A stretch of 64,000 nt of DNA from Montifringilla adamsi (Eukaryota; Chordata; Aves; Passeriformes; Passeridae): the NCBI GenBank assembly GCA_017590115.1, contig JAGGNK010008448.1:496001-560000 (forward strand). The letters run 5' to 3'. Made by a program: the position numbers and the translations under genes. Below, in pieces: positions 41,801-56,800 of the stretch (position 1 is the first letter of the stretch; every line of letters begins with the position of its first letter). Below the pieces are notes generated by a model. That model had not been told where the DNA came from. It saw only the letters and a program-made list of their open reading frames with translations, and ran no database searches.

Positions 41801-44800
41801 AGGAAGGGATTGATTGATTTAGCAAGAAAGGACCAGAAGTATTGAGCTTTAATTGCTGGAACATCACAGAATCATAGAATGGTTTGGGTTGGACAGGACC
41901 TTAAAGGATAATTGTGTGGAACAAGAAGGAGCATGAGAACTGCCATGAATACAAGAAGATAGTTTTCATATCTCCAAAGAATTTAGGCTCAAAACTTTAC
42001 TGACAATCTGGCTCGGTGCCTGTGTAAGTCATAGTGGCTCAGGAATGTGCTATGAAAAAATTATTGGCTCTAGATGATGCCTGCAAAAATCATTTGCTTT
42101 TGTAAGAACCTCTCTCCTTCCTGACTAGGTCACATCCTCATCCACCCTGTTTAGGGCATGCTGTCCAGCAGGCAGAGGTGGCATATGGGGCTGCCAAGAA
42201 GAGCAACACTGCACCACAAGTGGATCCCATTTAATGCTGAGCTGCTGGGAAATATATGCTAAAGAAAAATGGAACGATTTGGTCTTTATAAAATGGCATT
42301 TCCTTAGTGCCATATCATCTTTTCTGTTTGATTCATGATGTTACATTTACTACATTGGTATAATGTAATTTTTCTCATTCTAATGATGCTAATTTCCTAT
42401 TTTCTTCCTTCAGCATTATGATCCATAGAGATTTTAAGTATTTTTAATTGTCACTTTTGAAGTTCAAGTGCTGCATATATATTATCTGTGAGTTGATATC
42501 TTTAATGTTTGGTTTAAAGGAAAGACTGCTCCCCTTCACTAGCAGACAACCTGTAGATAAAGTTGTGAAATGCATGCATAAGGACATCCCTAAACACAGT
42601 GATTTCTTGAATCAGAGTCCTCAGATGTCTTTCTGCCATGCACAAACTCTTTGCTACTATCACATTTGCTATTCACATGCAGTTTCTGGCATCCCTAAGA
42701 GTTCACTACCTGATGTTCTGTTTTTCTATGCCCATGAAATACTGACTAAAAAGATAGTGATTACTTGAATATTCATAATTAGATTTAAAAATCTTCCTTG
42801 TAGAATTGTGAAAGCCCAAGTTAGAGAAATTATGTACATGAACTCTTCCTGGGATATGATCTAATATCTGATACATCAGCTGTGTTAGAGTACTCTCTGC
42901 CACTGGGAACATAAGAGTGGAAGGGACTTCCAAACTGGTTCATCAAAAGGGTTCCCCCTCCTGCTACTGCATGCTCTCACCATATGCATCTTTGTGGGCT
43001 TATCAGGCTGTTTGAAATTAATTCAGGTGGGGTTTGCCCCATTATACCCCCTTTCCCTGCAACCACATCCTAATGACAGGAGGTTGTGGACTCTCCATCC
43101 CAGCAGCTGCTCAAGACCAGTCTGGATGGGGCTCTGAGTACCCTGCTCTAGGGGAAGATGTTCCTGCCCATGGCAGGGGGGTTGGAACTGGGTGATCTTT
43201 AAGGTCCTGTCCAACCCAAACCATTCTATGATTCTGTGATGTTCCAGAAACTCAGCTCTTGGATTCTGTTATGTTCCAGAAACTCACTTCTTTGTTTCCC
43301 CATCTGTAAACTAAAGACTTTGCCTTGTCTCATAAATATCTCTAGTATGTACTGGTCAAAAGTATTGCACAAGGGTTAACGCTGTGATGCTACATTAATG
43401 CTCTTACAATATTTTGCTCAGAAGAGCTAACTTAGTAGACTAATATCACTAGTTCTAGCCCTTACCAACAGATGACTTAAAACACACGCTTCAAAACAAG
43501 TATGTGGGTATTGTCACTATCATCTACGGGATAATTCACTTGGCACAGCGAGAGATTTGAACATTTGGGTTTTCCTTGTGTCTCTTACAAGTCCAGAATT
43601 AGTTTGTCTTGATGTTTATTTTCATTTATTAAGAGTTTTGGCACATATTTTTGTGTGCATGTATATTCTGTAACACAACATGTACAAAGAAAGCCTCCAA
43701 GTGCAGAGCCCCAGTGACATGTTTCTTTAGGAAAGAACTGTGGTATGTGTGCTGTCTGTATCATCCAATTCAAGTATGTTATGGCAAGCCTGAATATTTA
43801 TGTGGTGCACGAGTGTTAAGTGATCTGTATATATTTTTTTAAAAAAGAGACATAAAGCATTCCAAAGCTCTGTAGAGCTTTGTTAACTTATAAATCACAT
43901 CTCAATCTTTTTTTCTTTTCAACTGTTTCTCATTACAGTGTCTCAATTGCTTTACTTGAAAGAAATTATAGAAAATTCACACCCTGGGTTTCCTCAGTGC
44001 TAATCATTTTCTCTCCTATTTAAGGACTCCATGCAGCAAGACAAGAAAGAGTTTTTGAGTCTGTGATTTGTTTTGGTTTTTTAATAGGAAAATAACTTGT
44101 GAATTCTATCACCTTTTCAAGCTCTAAATATTGGCTGGGGAATATGTGGCAGAAAAATTATCTGATTCTACTTACAGTATGATTGCCTAAGGCTGCAAAG
44201 TAGAGAAATCTCTATTAAAAAAGATTTAAAGCATGGTTGCCTACTATTTCCTACTACAGTTTTCTAGATTTTTAGGAAAGGATTGATCAATAAGGTCCTT
44301 TAGTATGCCCTTCCCAAAAATGTGCAGTACAGTTCTTACATTTACACCTGCTTTTCTGCATATAAAACTCAAACCTTATGTTACACTACATTAGAAATTA
44401 TCTAAGCTGGCCTGTTCTTGTTTAAGATAGATTTTACTGTGGCTCTGCTGTATTTAATCTACTCCATAGAGTTTCTCTTTTAAAAGATAAGCACCTACGG
44501 TTTTTAATGGAAACTGTTTACTTCTTAGAAACTTGTTTGCACTAGTTATTCATTACGCATTACAGTATAATTGTTTTGACTGAACACTTAGTAATAGCCT
44601 GGTATATATTCTCCATGTTTATTGGTTATCTCTTTCAGGTTTTGTTTTTGTGTGTTGGTCTGGCTTGTGTGTGTGTGGTTTTTTATTTTTCTTCAATCAT
44701 AGTCATCTCCAATTTTGTTGACTGTTCATTTCACTTTACAAGCAGACGGTTTTCCTGTGAGATCAATAGGGACAGGTTCATCTGGTTGAAGCTGGCTAGC

Positions 44801-47800
44801 TATAGCTCATTTGGAAGCCAAAGTGGTTAGCCTTCAGTTGACCAGATGTGGGCAGCAGAAGTTTTCTTTCTTAGGACCCTTCATATGTTTCAAGGGCTAG
44901 GAGCTGGGGCAGTGACAATCTTTGCAATGCGGACTTTGACCTTAGGGATCTCACTGATGACCATGAGTGAAATACAGACTATGAGCAACTTGGAAACAGC
45001 TGCCAGTAGGGCACTAACTTGGCTTGAATCACCTCTGAGTATCTAAAATGGAGAAATTAATTTTTTTTACTCTGAATGGTTTTGCCCCAAGTCCACATAG
45101 GGCCAGGATCTCAGCTCTTCTCCTATACTAGGACTGGTTTAAGAGCACAGAGATGCTGTTGCTTTCTAGGTCAGCCTTTATGGGAATTTTGTATGAATTA
45201 TGGAATAGTTTTGTGAGGCCACAACTGTGATTACAGGTTTAATGATGCTTTAAACAAACAAAAATATAATGACTTTCATCAGTGTAAAACAGGAGCTTCC
45301 TGCAGGGAAACACCAATAAATGTGACTTCGCAGCAGGGTTACAGACCTGGCTGGCAGCCAGCAGTCGTCGGCACAACACCCAGACCCTGTATGTTAACTT
45401 AATTAGAGCCCAGTGCCAGCAGCAGCCAGACAGTTTGCTGTGAGGGACCACTGCCAGCGTGGCACAGAGTCCCTGCATTTAAAAGTTACCTACCTGACCC
45501 ATGGCTTTAGGTAGTACGAGGCTGGGACTTTACAGCAAGTTTAGCCTCATGCTGTGACTCACAACAATCTCACATTTGTCAGGGAAAACAATCTCACATT
45601 TGTCAGGGAAGTTCAACTGCATATGACAGCCTTCAGATGGCACTGGGGTCACTCACCTCTCCTTTATAATCTCACTATAGATCCTTACCTCAGTTGGAGC
45701 TCTACAACAAATTATTATAATTTATGCTATTTGCAGTGCTAATTCAGCTGCAAAAAGAGGAACCTTACATTGTATTTGGTGTTTTCTTTCCCCTTCTGAG
45801 AAAGTTCTGAGTAGTTCCACTAATGACCCTTGTTAAGATGATCTCTATATTTACATTCCTGATGTAAGTTTAGAACTTGCTCTCAGGTGGTTGACTCATC
45901 TCTACACTGCCTGCAGAGCCATCAAACTTGCAGACACAGGCCATATTCCTTAATTGTTCTAGTAAAAGACAGAGTAACTAATGCCTGCTTCTGGCCCTCA
46001 CAGGATTTACACCTGCAGCATCTTGGTTTAATGTGTTCTGATGTTTCTTCTAGGGATTTGTGTCATGTATGGAACAGTACCGAAGAGTTGGGCAGGAGCT
46101 CTATGCTTCTCTGTACAAGGACCACGTACAGGTAAAGGACAGGAATATTGGGCAACAACTTTCTGTTGTTGAAAGGTTACTCTTGGACTACCCTCAGAAA
46201 CGGAGCATTTTAAAAGTGAGATTAACATTGTGCATAAAGAATTGCTGAGAGTTGATGAGTCAACACTCCTCTCCTGACATTACTGCTGAAGTGTGGGATG
46301 GCATCACTCAGCAATCAGACTCCCCACTTTATTTTCAGGGCCCTTTTTTTTTTTTCCTTTGTTTAAATGAATTATTCAACTCTTCCAATGGCAGAACTGT
46401 GACCTTTCTTTCTTTTTTTTTTTTTTTTCCTTTAGTAGCCACTAAAACTTTTTAAATAGATCTCAAGTTCATAGAGACTAAAACATCACAGGTATGTTTC
46501 TGTTTCCCTGATTTGGCCATCAGGGACCAAAAAAATTTTTGCTTCTTTGAAATTCTCACCTCTTTTCTCCTTTATATGGATATGTTAGCGCTCCCTAACT
46601 GCTTGCGTGCAACACCCTAAGTAGAAAGGATTAAATTTATGCCTTGCTCAGATGGAGCATAGTACACTTACTACTGAATCATTCAGACTGTTTACATTGA
46701 ACACCGTTGTTGCCATTTGTCACACACGTTTGCCAGGAAAAAAATGGAGTGAATAAAAACCTCCGTGATGTGGTTCTCCTGGCTCACTGCTTTTGAGTTG
46801 GAAATTTTATGAAAGCAGCCATTTTCAGGTTTGTGACATGCTTTTATCTGTCACAGTATTGTCCAGTCAGACTGTCACTATTTTATCACTAGTAACATCT
46901 CCTGCAGCACACTTCCAGTGGTCAGTTGGACTGGTGTTTGTTAGGCCTGCAGCACTCCCTCTGCAGGGGTCCCATCTGATGGGCTGGGTAGATCCCTCTG
47001 ATTCACTGGGGCGGTGTCACTGGTGGCTGAGAGGAGGGAGGCGTCCAAAAGCCACCACAGTGTTTCTGCCCCACAGATGCAGCAGTGTGCTTACGGCAAA
47101 GCAGCCAAGGACTGGATGATACTTGAGGAACAACTTTTCTACAGAGGGGGCCCATGGAGACATGCTTCAGGATCATTAGAGCCACGATGGGTTCTTGATT
47201 GTTACGAGGGGCCCTCGCGAATGAGGAGGAGGATTCAGCACGTGAACACCCAAGTGGCAACAATGCAAAGGAAGAGTGAGGTAGAAAGCTTTCGCAGGAG
47301 GTGCAAAATGTCTGTAAGAGTTGCTGGTGACTTTATAGAATTAGAGAAACATTAAGATTGGAAAAGACCTTCAAAAGCAGAGTTCAACCTTTGACAAATA
47401 TGTGTATCTCTTTCCTCATCACCTGACTTCTGAGTATGCTGCTCCATGTATAGAGAACACACTGAAGAGGTTAACAAAGGCTGCAATGTATTTAAGAGCA
47501 ACAGAATGATTTTTTTTCTCTTTTCTTGTATAAAATCTCCTCAGACAGGTGGCAGTATAAGCTGTCCATACTTTTCTGTGAGTAGTATCTCAATGATATA
47601 GTGCTTCCCAATGTATGCAGCAGAGTCCAGCTGGAAGGCTGCACTGTCCTGTTACTGGTGCTGCTAAATATGGTGAATGGCCAAAAGGGGAAATAAGAGT
47701 GGTTTAAGCTAAGACGGAACTGTGAATGTGGAGTATTTACTACTGTCTGTTTCTCGAACATCAAAATGCAAATCCCATCAATGAAAGGCTGAAGCACTTT

Positions 47801-50800
47801 AATATAAGGTTTCCATAACACAAGGCATTTTTTGTTCTGCTTGGATTCTGGCAGTTTTCTGTATACTGAGTAGTATGATTTTTATCCTATAACTGGCCTC
47901 ATGTACGATCATCTTTGGAAAGATAATAGTTCTTTTCCTTAATTGTTTACATTTGTTCTTTTAGGTTCCTTTCCAGTGATGATTATTTGTTCCTTTCCAA
48001 TGAGTTCATTTGAATTTCCAAGGCATTTATTTGCAACATAGTTCTAAATCTGTGTTTTTCTCTGCCAACAAGGTTCTGAGTTATGTTTACCTATCTGCAT
48101 GTTCCACTCTAGTCACACCTAGCCTCTTTACAGGTTTTCCTAGGAAACAGAAGGGAAACAACCTCCCCTACTGAAGTGATTCCAGGTAACCTTTTAGGGC
48201 TACATTGCATCATGAAGACAGTAGACATTAACAGTCAAAGATAATTGCAATTAGGGTATGAATTTCTAGGTCACAATTTAATCCAGAGAAAAACACCTTC
48301 CTGTTTGTGCTCAGGGCGAAAATGTCACTGTAACATCTGTGACAAAACTGATGCAAATTTCGTAGGTGATATATCAACTATCTTCAGAATTTTCTGCTCT
48401 CTTGTTGCTACCTGTAAGGTCTAAAGCAAAGAAGCTATTCTCAAGTGTAAGCTTTGGGCACTTTTGGGCACCTGGAAAGCTCCTAATTGCTTAAACTTGG
48501 AAAAAGTGCTGTTGGAAATATGCAGTATTGTATACTTTTTAATGCCTAGCAAATAAATGAGTGGAGCTCATTGTTTTAGACTTCAAACAAGATGGAAGCA
48601 CTATGTAGTTTCTGCATGAAGCCTTAATAAGAAGGCTGATTGTGCCTTTTCTATCTGCATGCATTGCATGAGTTTGCAAAATTTGGGACACAGCTGGGGC
48701 AAGATATAAATGGGTTGTCTCTCTTTGGGTTTTCTTAAGATCCTGCTTAGTCTATGTCACTAAAAGACTACCATTTAAAATTTTTCCTAATTTCTTATTC
48801 TTCTGTGAATATAGGGATTTTGTTTGAATTATGACTGACTGCATGTATCTGTCTTTGGTTCCCTGAAATAAGCATCCTTCTTCAGTAGTCACAGATTTTA
48901 ATTCTCTTGCCTGTTTTTTGCAGATAAATAATGCTATTTCCCAAGGTAGAATAGATTGGGTGAAAGACTAAATTGCAAATGCTTTTGGAGTCATCTGGCT
49001 GCCAGTAAAACCACAATCTCTTTTATACTCATATAGGAGAACTGATGTTAAATGGAGCAGAGAGGGAGATGGATCAGAAGGGATTGGATTGTAACCAGCT
49101 AACATTCTTCCCAGCTCTACATGAGAGTTTCCATTCAGAAGACTTCTTAGAACTATGCGTGGAGAGACAAATTATATTGCAGGAGTTTTCAGAGAGTGAA
49201 AAGGTAGGAAACATGAACTGGAAAATTTTCTCTGGGGACATGACATTTTTGAGGGTGAATTGGATATGGAGGCCGATCTGTTCCTTTCAGTTTGGGGTTC
49301 AGGAGGATTCAGGCTACAGTAGACATCATTACTCTCTGTTTCCTTACAGCAAATACAGTTTTCCACACTCTGTATGAACTCCTGTACAGACTCTTCTTGA
49401 AGGGCAATTAATATTAATTCCTTGAAGTAAGAGAAAAAAATTTGGGCGTGGCAAGCAAGATATTCTTTTATGAGACACTGTCTGAATTTACCTAAGACAT
49501 GGCAAATTCTGAGACTGAGAATTCCTGTGCTGCTCTACAACCTTTACTCATGCTCAGAGCAGTGCCTACATCAAGTTTATTTATAACCTCTGGAAGAGTA
49601 TGCCAGTTTTGTACAGGTTGATAGTTCAGTGGTGTTTACGTGTCGTCCTGAAGAATACCAGAAAATGTTTCCTTCCTCCTTTTACATGTCTTTCTTTCTG
49701 TCTCCCCATGAGTACTGGACAGATTCTTCCCTCTGAGGCCGTATAAACTTTCTACGCTTCCTCTTTGATGCTTCCATCATGTGTTATCTAATGAAAGCAT
49801 TTCTGTTCCTTCTTTGCTTTTGTACTGGACTGAATGCCCTTCACCAAGGTTTCTTCCCAATACAAGGAAGAGGCTTAAGGTTCAGGAACACTGAGGGAGA
49901 AGATGAGTTGTGGAGTAAATAAGGGTAACTCTTAGGAAGATGGTATCTTTGATGTCAATTTAATTGAGACAACACCAATGAAATTGACAACCTGGCCTCA
50001 TTCCCTGATCTTTTGCAGTGTACCTGTTTATTTCAGTGTCATCATTCCCTCAGTGGCCCAGGAGTTAGCATTCCATAGTGGAAGCCAAATACTTGTAGTA
50101 TGTAGACTCAGACTGCACAGTGCTGTGATAGCTGTACACAGATATAGAAATAGCTGTTTTAATAAAATATCTCAATACCATCACCAGATTTTCTTGATGC
50201 TTTGCCAGTGGCTAAGGGGTCACACTTGTGCTCTCTAATATGACTTTCTCAGAGTTCTTGGTGCAGTCTGTTTCTGTAACAGAATTCACTTCTCTGCCCC
50301 TCCTCCTTTTGCGCCTTCCTCCCCATACCTCTCCCCAGCAGAAGGAGACAGGCATGAAAATGTGAGGCATGATTTCCATGCACTGATCTCATTTTGAGCC
50401 TTCAGGCTGTCTGTCTCTTCTCCATGTAACTCTGCAGGAAGCCATCAGAAATGCCAGGCATGTTTTTTTCCAGCAGCAGTCACTGCCTCGCCGAGCTGAC
50501 AGAAGTATTAACAAAAGCAGCGGGGGGTGACATTAGCTGTCCTGTGCTCACTTAGTGCACAGAGGTCCTGCCTTGTCAGTGGCTGCCTCCTGAGCTGTTT
50601 GCACTTTAAGCAGGCAACTGGAGCCATTTTATTTCCTGCACTGCTCAGAAAAGTCATTGAGTGTGTGTGTTTGAGTGAATGTGTTCCCTTGTACATCTGA
50701 ATGAACAGAGCAATCAAGAGATGCAGGGCTTTGGGCAATACCTTAGAAGGTAATTATTCAATTATTTTGTGTCATGTTTGCTTCATTGATTAATGATTCT

Positions 50801-53800
50801 AGTAGCTTGTGAACTGGGTTTCATCTGTTTTGACAGAAAATGAAAGGTTTTGTTTAATTTATGATAATGTCAAGCTGCTTGGTGTTTCAATGCAAGACTG
50901 AAGGTACAAGACTTGCAGGCACAGCACTGTCCTGGTGGATATTCAGCAGTACAACTCAGATCTTTGTTACTCATCAGCAATAATATAAGTCACATTCTCC
51001 AAATGAAAAAAATTTACTCAGCTCAAGGGCTCTTGTATTTCAAATAAGGCAGATTTATTTAATAATATAAATTTGAAGAAATAATATAAAATTGAAGAAA
51101 GAGATTGTTACTATTGTCTGTTTTTGGTTGGATAGTACACAATACTTGGGCTTAAAGTTTAAGGTTTGTGAAAGAGAGGTTATGTGCTCTTCCCCCTCAA
51201 CAAGGTCTGCTAACATGCCCTGGTTCTGCCTTAGGCAGAATAGCACAGTGGTTTTTTGTGCCAGGCCATATTAGAGGCCTCCTTCATGATCCGTGTGCCT
51301 TCTATAACCACACACATGATCTCTGGGTTTGGTGAGGTGGATTTCTTACAAGTCTGGATTTCAACTTTGTGTCTGTGGAGCTGCTTTATGCAACTGCCTG
51401 ATGTTTCAATATCCAGTTACCTTCCTTTTGGGAAGAAGCAATCTTTTTCCTGTTTAATTACTTTAGGAAACCATGTGGTTTGCTAATGTGAGCAGAATTC
51501 CCCAGTATTCTCAGTGCAAGCATACATGTCTCTAACCACGTAATGACAGGCACTCCGGTCCAGACTTCTGTGGTTGGCACATCCCCTCAGAGACAGGCAT
51601 TCCTGTGGGAGAGGTGATGGAAAAGTGCTACCTTCCTCTTAGAAATCATTTAGAGGGGAAAAATATTGAAGAGATTTTCATGAAAAATTACCCACAGAAA
51701 TCTCCCAGGGCTGTTTTTTTCCCTTAAACCCAGAATGAGGAAAACAACCTCCTGTGCCCACTAAGTGATTTCAAAATGAAGCGCCCCACTTGTTGGTAAA
51801 ATAATGGCTTTTCAGTAAAGTATTTAAGTGTGGAAACAAGACTGTATTTAATTTACTTATGAAATTAATATTTATGTTATCCTAACATCAAAGATGATAA
51901 GCTTGTGAAGCAGTGTGGGTCTGCTTCAGCTGACCTTAGCTAGACCATGTGTAGTTTGGGATGGCAAGGAAGATTGTAAATTTTACTCCAGAAATAGTGA
52001 GTTTAGGAACAAAGGCAAAGAGTGAAGTAGAACCATACTTACTCTACATATTATCATAAAGACTTTACATGATCTAGTAAAACTAATTCCATTTCTGGGT
52101 CAATTTTGCATGCCCCATAAAATAGTACAGCTCCCTAGTTCTTATGAAGATTGGTAGAGAAGTTTGGTAGATGGCTGAGATCTTAAGAGAAAATCAGATT
52201 TGGTGATACTTCTTATACTTATCAGTCTGTTCTCTTAGGAACACTGCATTGCATTTCTGAGCCAGGAAAGTTGTGCTGTTATGTAAATACCTCTCTAATC
52301 CCTTTGTATGTAGCTCTCTGGTCCTTGAAGCTTCAGATGGACTCAGCTTGCAAAATTCTACACTCATTTCTGGATTCTGTGCAATTCAGGATTGTGCTAA
52401 TTTAGAAGAGGAGCTCAACAGTGAGCAGGGGGTTTTTTCGTATGTAAGGTAGTATTAGTGCTTTAAGATTTTGGGAGCAAAACTTTTGAGGCTGGGCTAA
52501 TGGATGATTAGCTACTGCCCCCTTCCTAGGAACAGAGGAGGTATTGGTTGAAAGTTCTGGTTGAAACTGGGCACAACACTGAGCTGACCTTGGTCATCCC
52601 AGTTGACTGTACTAGCCAGTGGACTTAGCTTTTGGAGCTGAGTATATATAGAATATTTTAGAAGCAGACAAAAATAAGGAACTCCATGCTTCTAAATGTA
52701 AGGGAAGTTCTTTGCAATTAACTACTGCTTGTTTTAAAATCAGAACTTTTAAATTTTCTGCAGGCCACACAATTTTATGATCTCTAAATTGGTTTGTTTA
52801 CTTTCTGCACCATCTCTCAGCCATAGAAAATGTTCCAGAATAAAGGCTTTCTTTTCTTTATCAAAACTGGTCAATTCCCAAGAACACTTTCTATCAACTG
52901 GCATATATAATAAACAAAATACTTTGTTGAAAAATTCCCCGTGTTTTTAAATTGTTTAAGAAATTCCTCTATTGTAAGGGCCAAATGAGTTTACTTTGGA
53001 GTAAAAACAAGAAATTGAGTCTTAGGATGTCAAGGGAAATTTTAAAAAATATTCTAGAATGTTTATCTAAATCCTTAAGACAATTAGATTGATAGATTAA
53101 TATATTCTGATTGGGCTTCTGTCAGTCATACAGTGATTTTGTGACTTTGGCCCTGTGAACCCATGAATGAATATGTCAGTTTTTTGGTACAAACTTGTGC
53201 TCTTCTGCATCACTGGCTCTGGCTCCCTGCTGCCTCTGTCTCCTGTGTTACCAGCTCCTGGCCTTACTATGCTTGCCTCCATTCTAGGTGACGTTCAAGT
53301 GCTCCGTGGTGGTTGTGCAGGGTCATACAGCACTGGAAGGGGTGCTGCTCTTTGGCCAAGAGCACTTTTACATCTGTGAGTGCTTTGTGTTATCCCCTCT
53401 GGAGGAAGTCTACTGTACTCGTCACTGCTTGTCCAGGTGAGTCATTCTTTCCTTCCTTCCAGAGATCTGCCTGGTCAAATTCAGTATTGGCACATGGATA
53501 CCTTGAATTTGCACAATTTTGTGGGGATTTTAAGCAGAATAATAGCACAGCAAGAAGTTTGCCATCCTTTCCATTTGTTAAAACAACTGTTTAATGTAAC
53601 TAACATAGGTGCTTGTTCACAGGCTTTGGGGGTGCTGTGAGAGCACCCATCTTCAACAGATGGAGATGGTGGACAGTCTCACACCTACACTGCTGTTTTC
53701 AGTTATGTCATGATGTTGTTAAAGTTTCTTTCTGAGTAACTCACATCTTTTATTCATATGGAACAGTTAGGACAGGAGCCTTTAGCTTCATTGTCTCATA

Positions 53801-56800
53801 AGTTTTTTGTTTGTTTCTCCAAGACAGAATTATAAATAATATTTGGCACACTGCTGTCATCTCTTGACTCATGATTTATTGAAAGTGATCAATATTGCAA
53901 ATGAGTCTGTTAGACCAAGCTCTTTGTGCGTACTGTGTGCTCATGTGCAAAGCCCAGTGGGACAGTGAGTAGCTCAGCATTTTTACTCTCTGTCTGCTCT
54001 GCATCCAAATCTTATGAAGTCTAACATCAGTCAATCTGATCAGGTGACTCAAGGATCAATTGATAAAAGCTTAGGTTGTTTTTCTAAGGGATTTTCTGTG
54101 GGCTAGGCTGTTGATTGCAACTCTAATACATATACACTACTAAAATAATAATAAATTAATTGCTTAATTATTAATTCCAAGTAATTGCTGTTTACAATAG
54201 CTGTGTGTCCATATGATGCTTACCCTCAACTTGGGCTTTCAGGTTCTCCCAGCAAATTTCTTCCCTTGCTGATTCTCAGACTCCAATGTGTGCAAACATT
54301 GCTGTCTGCCTACTTGCATATACTAAAATAACTCCAAACCTCCCCTTAGCCTCCACAGGCTCTTTATTTGGGTAAGTAGTAGAAAATCTGCCTTTAGTGT
54401 TTAGCTTTATTTATTTAGCTTTGTTTTCAGTTTATGTATGTCCCAGTAGATCTTGATATCTCTTTGTATTGTTATTTTTCTTTAGGGGAGGACTTAAACA
54501 TTCAAGAGGGCTCCCCAGGTTTTTTTTTGTTTCAAATTAATTTTTTTTATTTTTCTACTCCAGAATCAGTGATCCATTTATTTTCAACTTATGTCATAAA
54601 GATCATGCTGTGGGAGACCAGATGTGTTCCCGTTATTCGTATCACGACATCAAAGAGATTCATCTGATGCGCTTTCTCCTGCAGGTAGGAATTAACAGGC
54701 TCCGTCGTTTGAGGGAAAGCTGCAACAGCAGTAATGACATGTGACATGACTGAAAACCACTTGCTCAGTTTTCACTAAGAATGATGATATTTTTTCAATT
54801 GAGTATCAAAATGCTTTTTGTCCCATCATTGATTGCTTCATTAGCCTTTGCTAAACTCCTTTAAACTAAACAAACTCCTTTCTATACACACCACAATGCC
54901 TGAACACCCTGACTGGTGTGGTGGGCTTATTAATTGTCATGCTAATGTGTTGTTCACACAAAGTTTTTGAAAATTAGACTTGAAGTTAATGTTTTTAATT
55001 TTATGGAAGCTACCAGTAAGCAGCTGACTTCCAGTAATATTCAGCTCCCAAAGACTTCAGTAGTCCTGGCATCAGTGTACTATGGGTTACCTACACACTT
55101 ATCCTGGGCCTCTTGGAGTAAATTTCAAGTCGTGCATGTGGTTCAATAAAAGAACATAAACCAAAGAAGAGGATTCTGTGCATGTAGCTATAATACCCAG
55201 GAGCTACTCATCACCAGGGGCCTTGGCACCCTTTTGGTTTTATTTTGTTTAGGTGAACCTGTGAGGAGAATCACAGAAGAGTTGTAACTAGAGCTTCTTG
55301 CAACACCAGAGCCTGTACTTGTTTTAGAGGGTTTTAGTACAGTCGAAGAGTAATTCACATATGTGACCAAAATATGAAGTTCTGAAGGAGCTGTAACTAG
55401 TTACTTGTTATTTTGAATCCATTTTTGGAAAGTTGAGATTCAGCAGTGAATTACAAAATCATTTTGAAAATTCAGAAGCTGGAGAAAATGGGGCTGACAA
55501 CTGTCTTATGTCATGTGGTATGATACTCATCCATGAGTCAGCCCTGTTTTATTTTATATATAATTATGTATGCAAACTGGGCAATTTTGGTAGCTGACAC
55601 TTGCTTCAGGATTCAGTATATTGCAGTGGTTAGTCCACTCACCAAGCACATACAGGAATGGTAACTCATGTTCTGAGTGACTGTATGAAGCTTACTAAGA
55701 TCGCTGGTGATCAGCCTGAGCAGAACTGTCACCTCTTCTGTTTGGGGATAGTATCAAAGTTGCCAGCGGAAGACTTCCAAATACTCATATATTCACATTT
55801 GTGTATGCATGGATTTTTTTAACCATGCAAAACAGAAATTTTTGGTGTGTCCCAAAGTGAAAAGAGGAGATGAGTAAGCAGTCTTTGAATGGGACTAGGG
55901 CAAAGGCTGAGCTTGTTGGTTTGAGTGGTTTTGTGTTTTGGGATTTTTTTTATTGTTGTTTCATGGTCTTTCTGTTACTGTTCCAGGGTTGTTTTGTTCG
56001 GTTAATGAGAACTGAAAACTCAGGTACCTGTATCAGGCTTTTGCTGGGACTCTATGCCAAAAACTTCTTTGAAAAAACATTGTGGAAAAAGAGGAAAGCT
56101 GATTCCTTGTGCTTTCCCTACAGGACAGGTAGATCTGCTGTTTAGGCAGGGACTGTTCCTCTGCTGGTCTCCTCTTGTCCATGCACATAGTCCAGCCCAG
56201 ACCAAAGCACTGGCCCAATTCTGTAATGGCAACACTTGAGCAGACCTGGTTTGGAAAGCTGAGCTCCAGAGCAAATGCTGAAAGCTTTTTATTGTCATAT
56301 CTGCTCTCATATTACCTTTCTGCTTTATATTTTATTTGCGAATCATGTATGGGCTACCTACCATCAGAGTGTTTCTCTAGGTTTGTGTTGCACCTGCCAC
56401 ATTTGGATTGAAACTCATGTCTGGGTTCCCAGACACTACATGTTGTTTATAGTTTTACTTGAATGACTTGGGGGAAAAAAGGACCTCTCACTAAGTAAAT
56501 AAGAGGATTATATTTAAATGCCCAGCAAAACAAAGTATAGAGACATTTTGGGGATGGGGAAAAGGAAGTGAAGTTTTCTTTCAACTTCAATTAATCAAAG
56601 TTTTGGTGCAAAATGTCATAAATTCCCCTTTCTCCTTTGGTGCTTCTAGTCAGGAGAAACTATTTGGCAGTTCTGTTGAGCTCTGTCTTAATTTAGCAAG
56701 CAGTATGGATGCTTTCTAAAAGAAACTCTTTAGAATCCCCTCTTTGTGTTATCTTTATCACCTAGGTAGAACTTAATGCTACTATTGACTTATTAATCAC

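Larger units (their letters stand above)
35541..46053 (+). other. WDFY4: WDFY4 intron 28 (10.5 kb, the largest here)
   Basis: GTAAAT to TTCTAG. No exon was found in it. It holds two short CR1 tails (41864-41910 minus, 43083-43240 plus), a 24-bp tandem duplication (45565-45610) and an AT-rich segment with clustered TAATTA motifs (38796-38911). Open frames of 80-156 codons scattered through it lack splice sites and homology. Confidence 0.7.
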
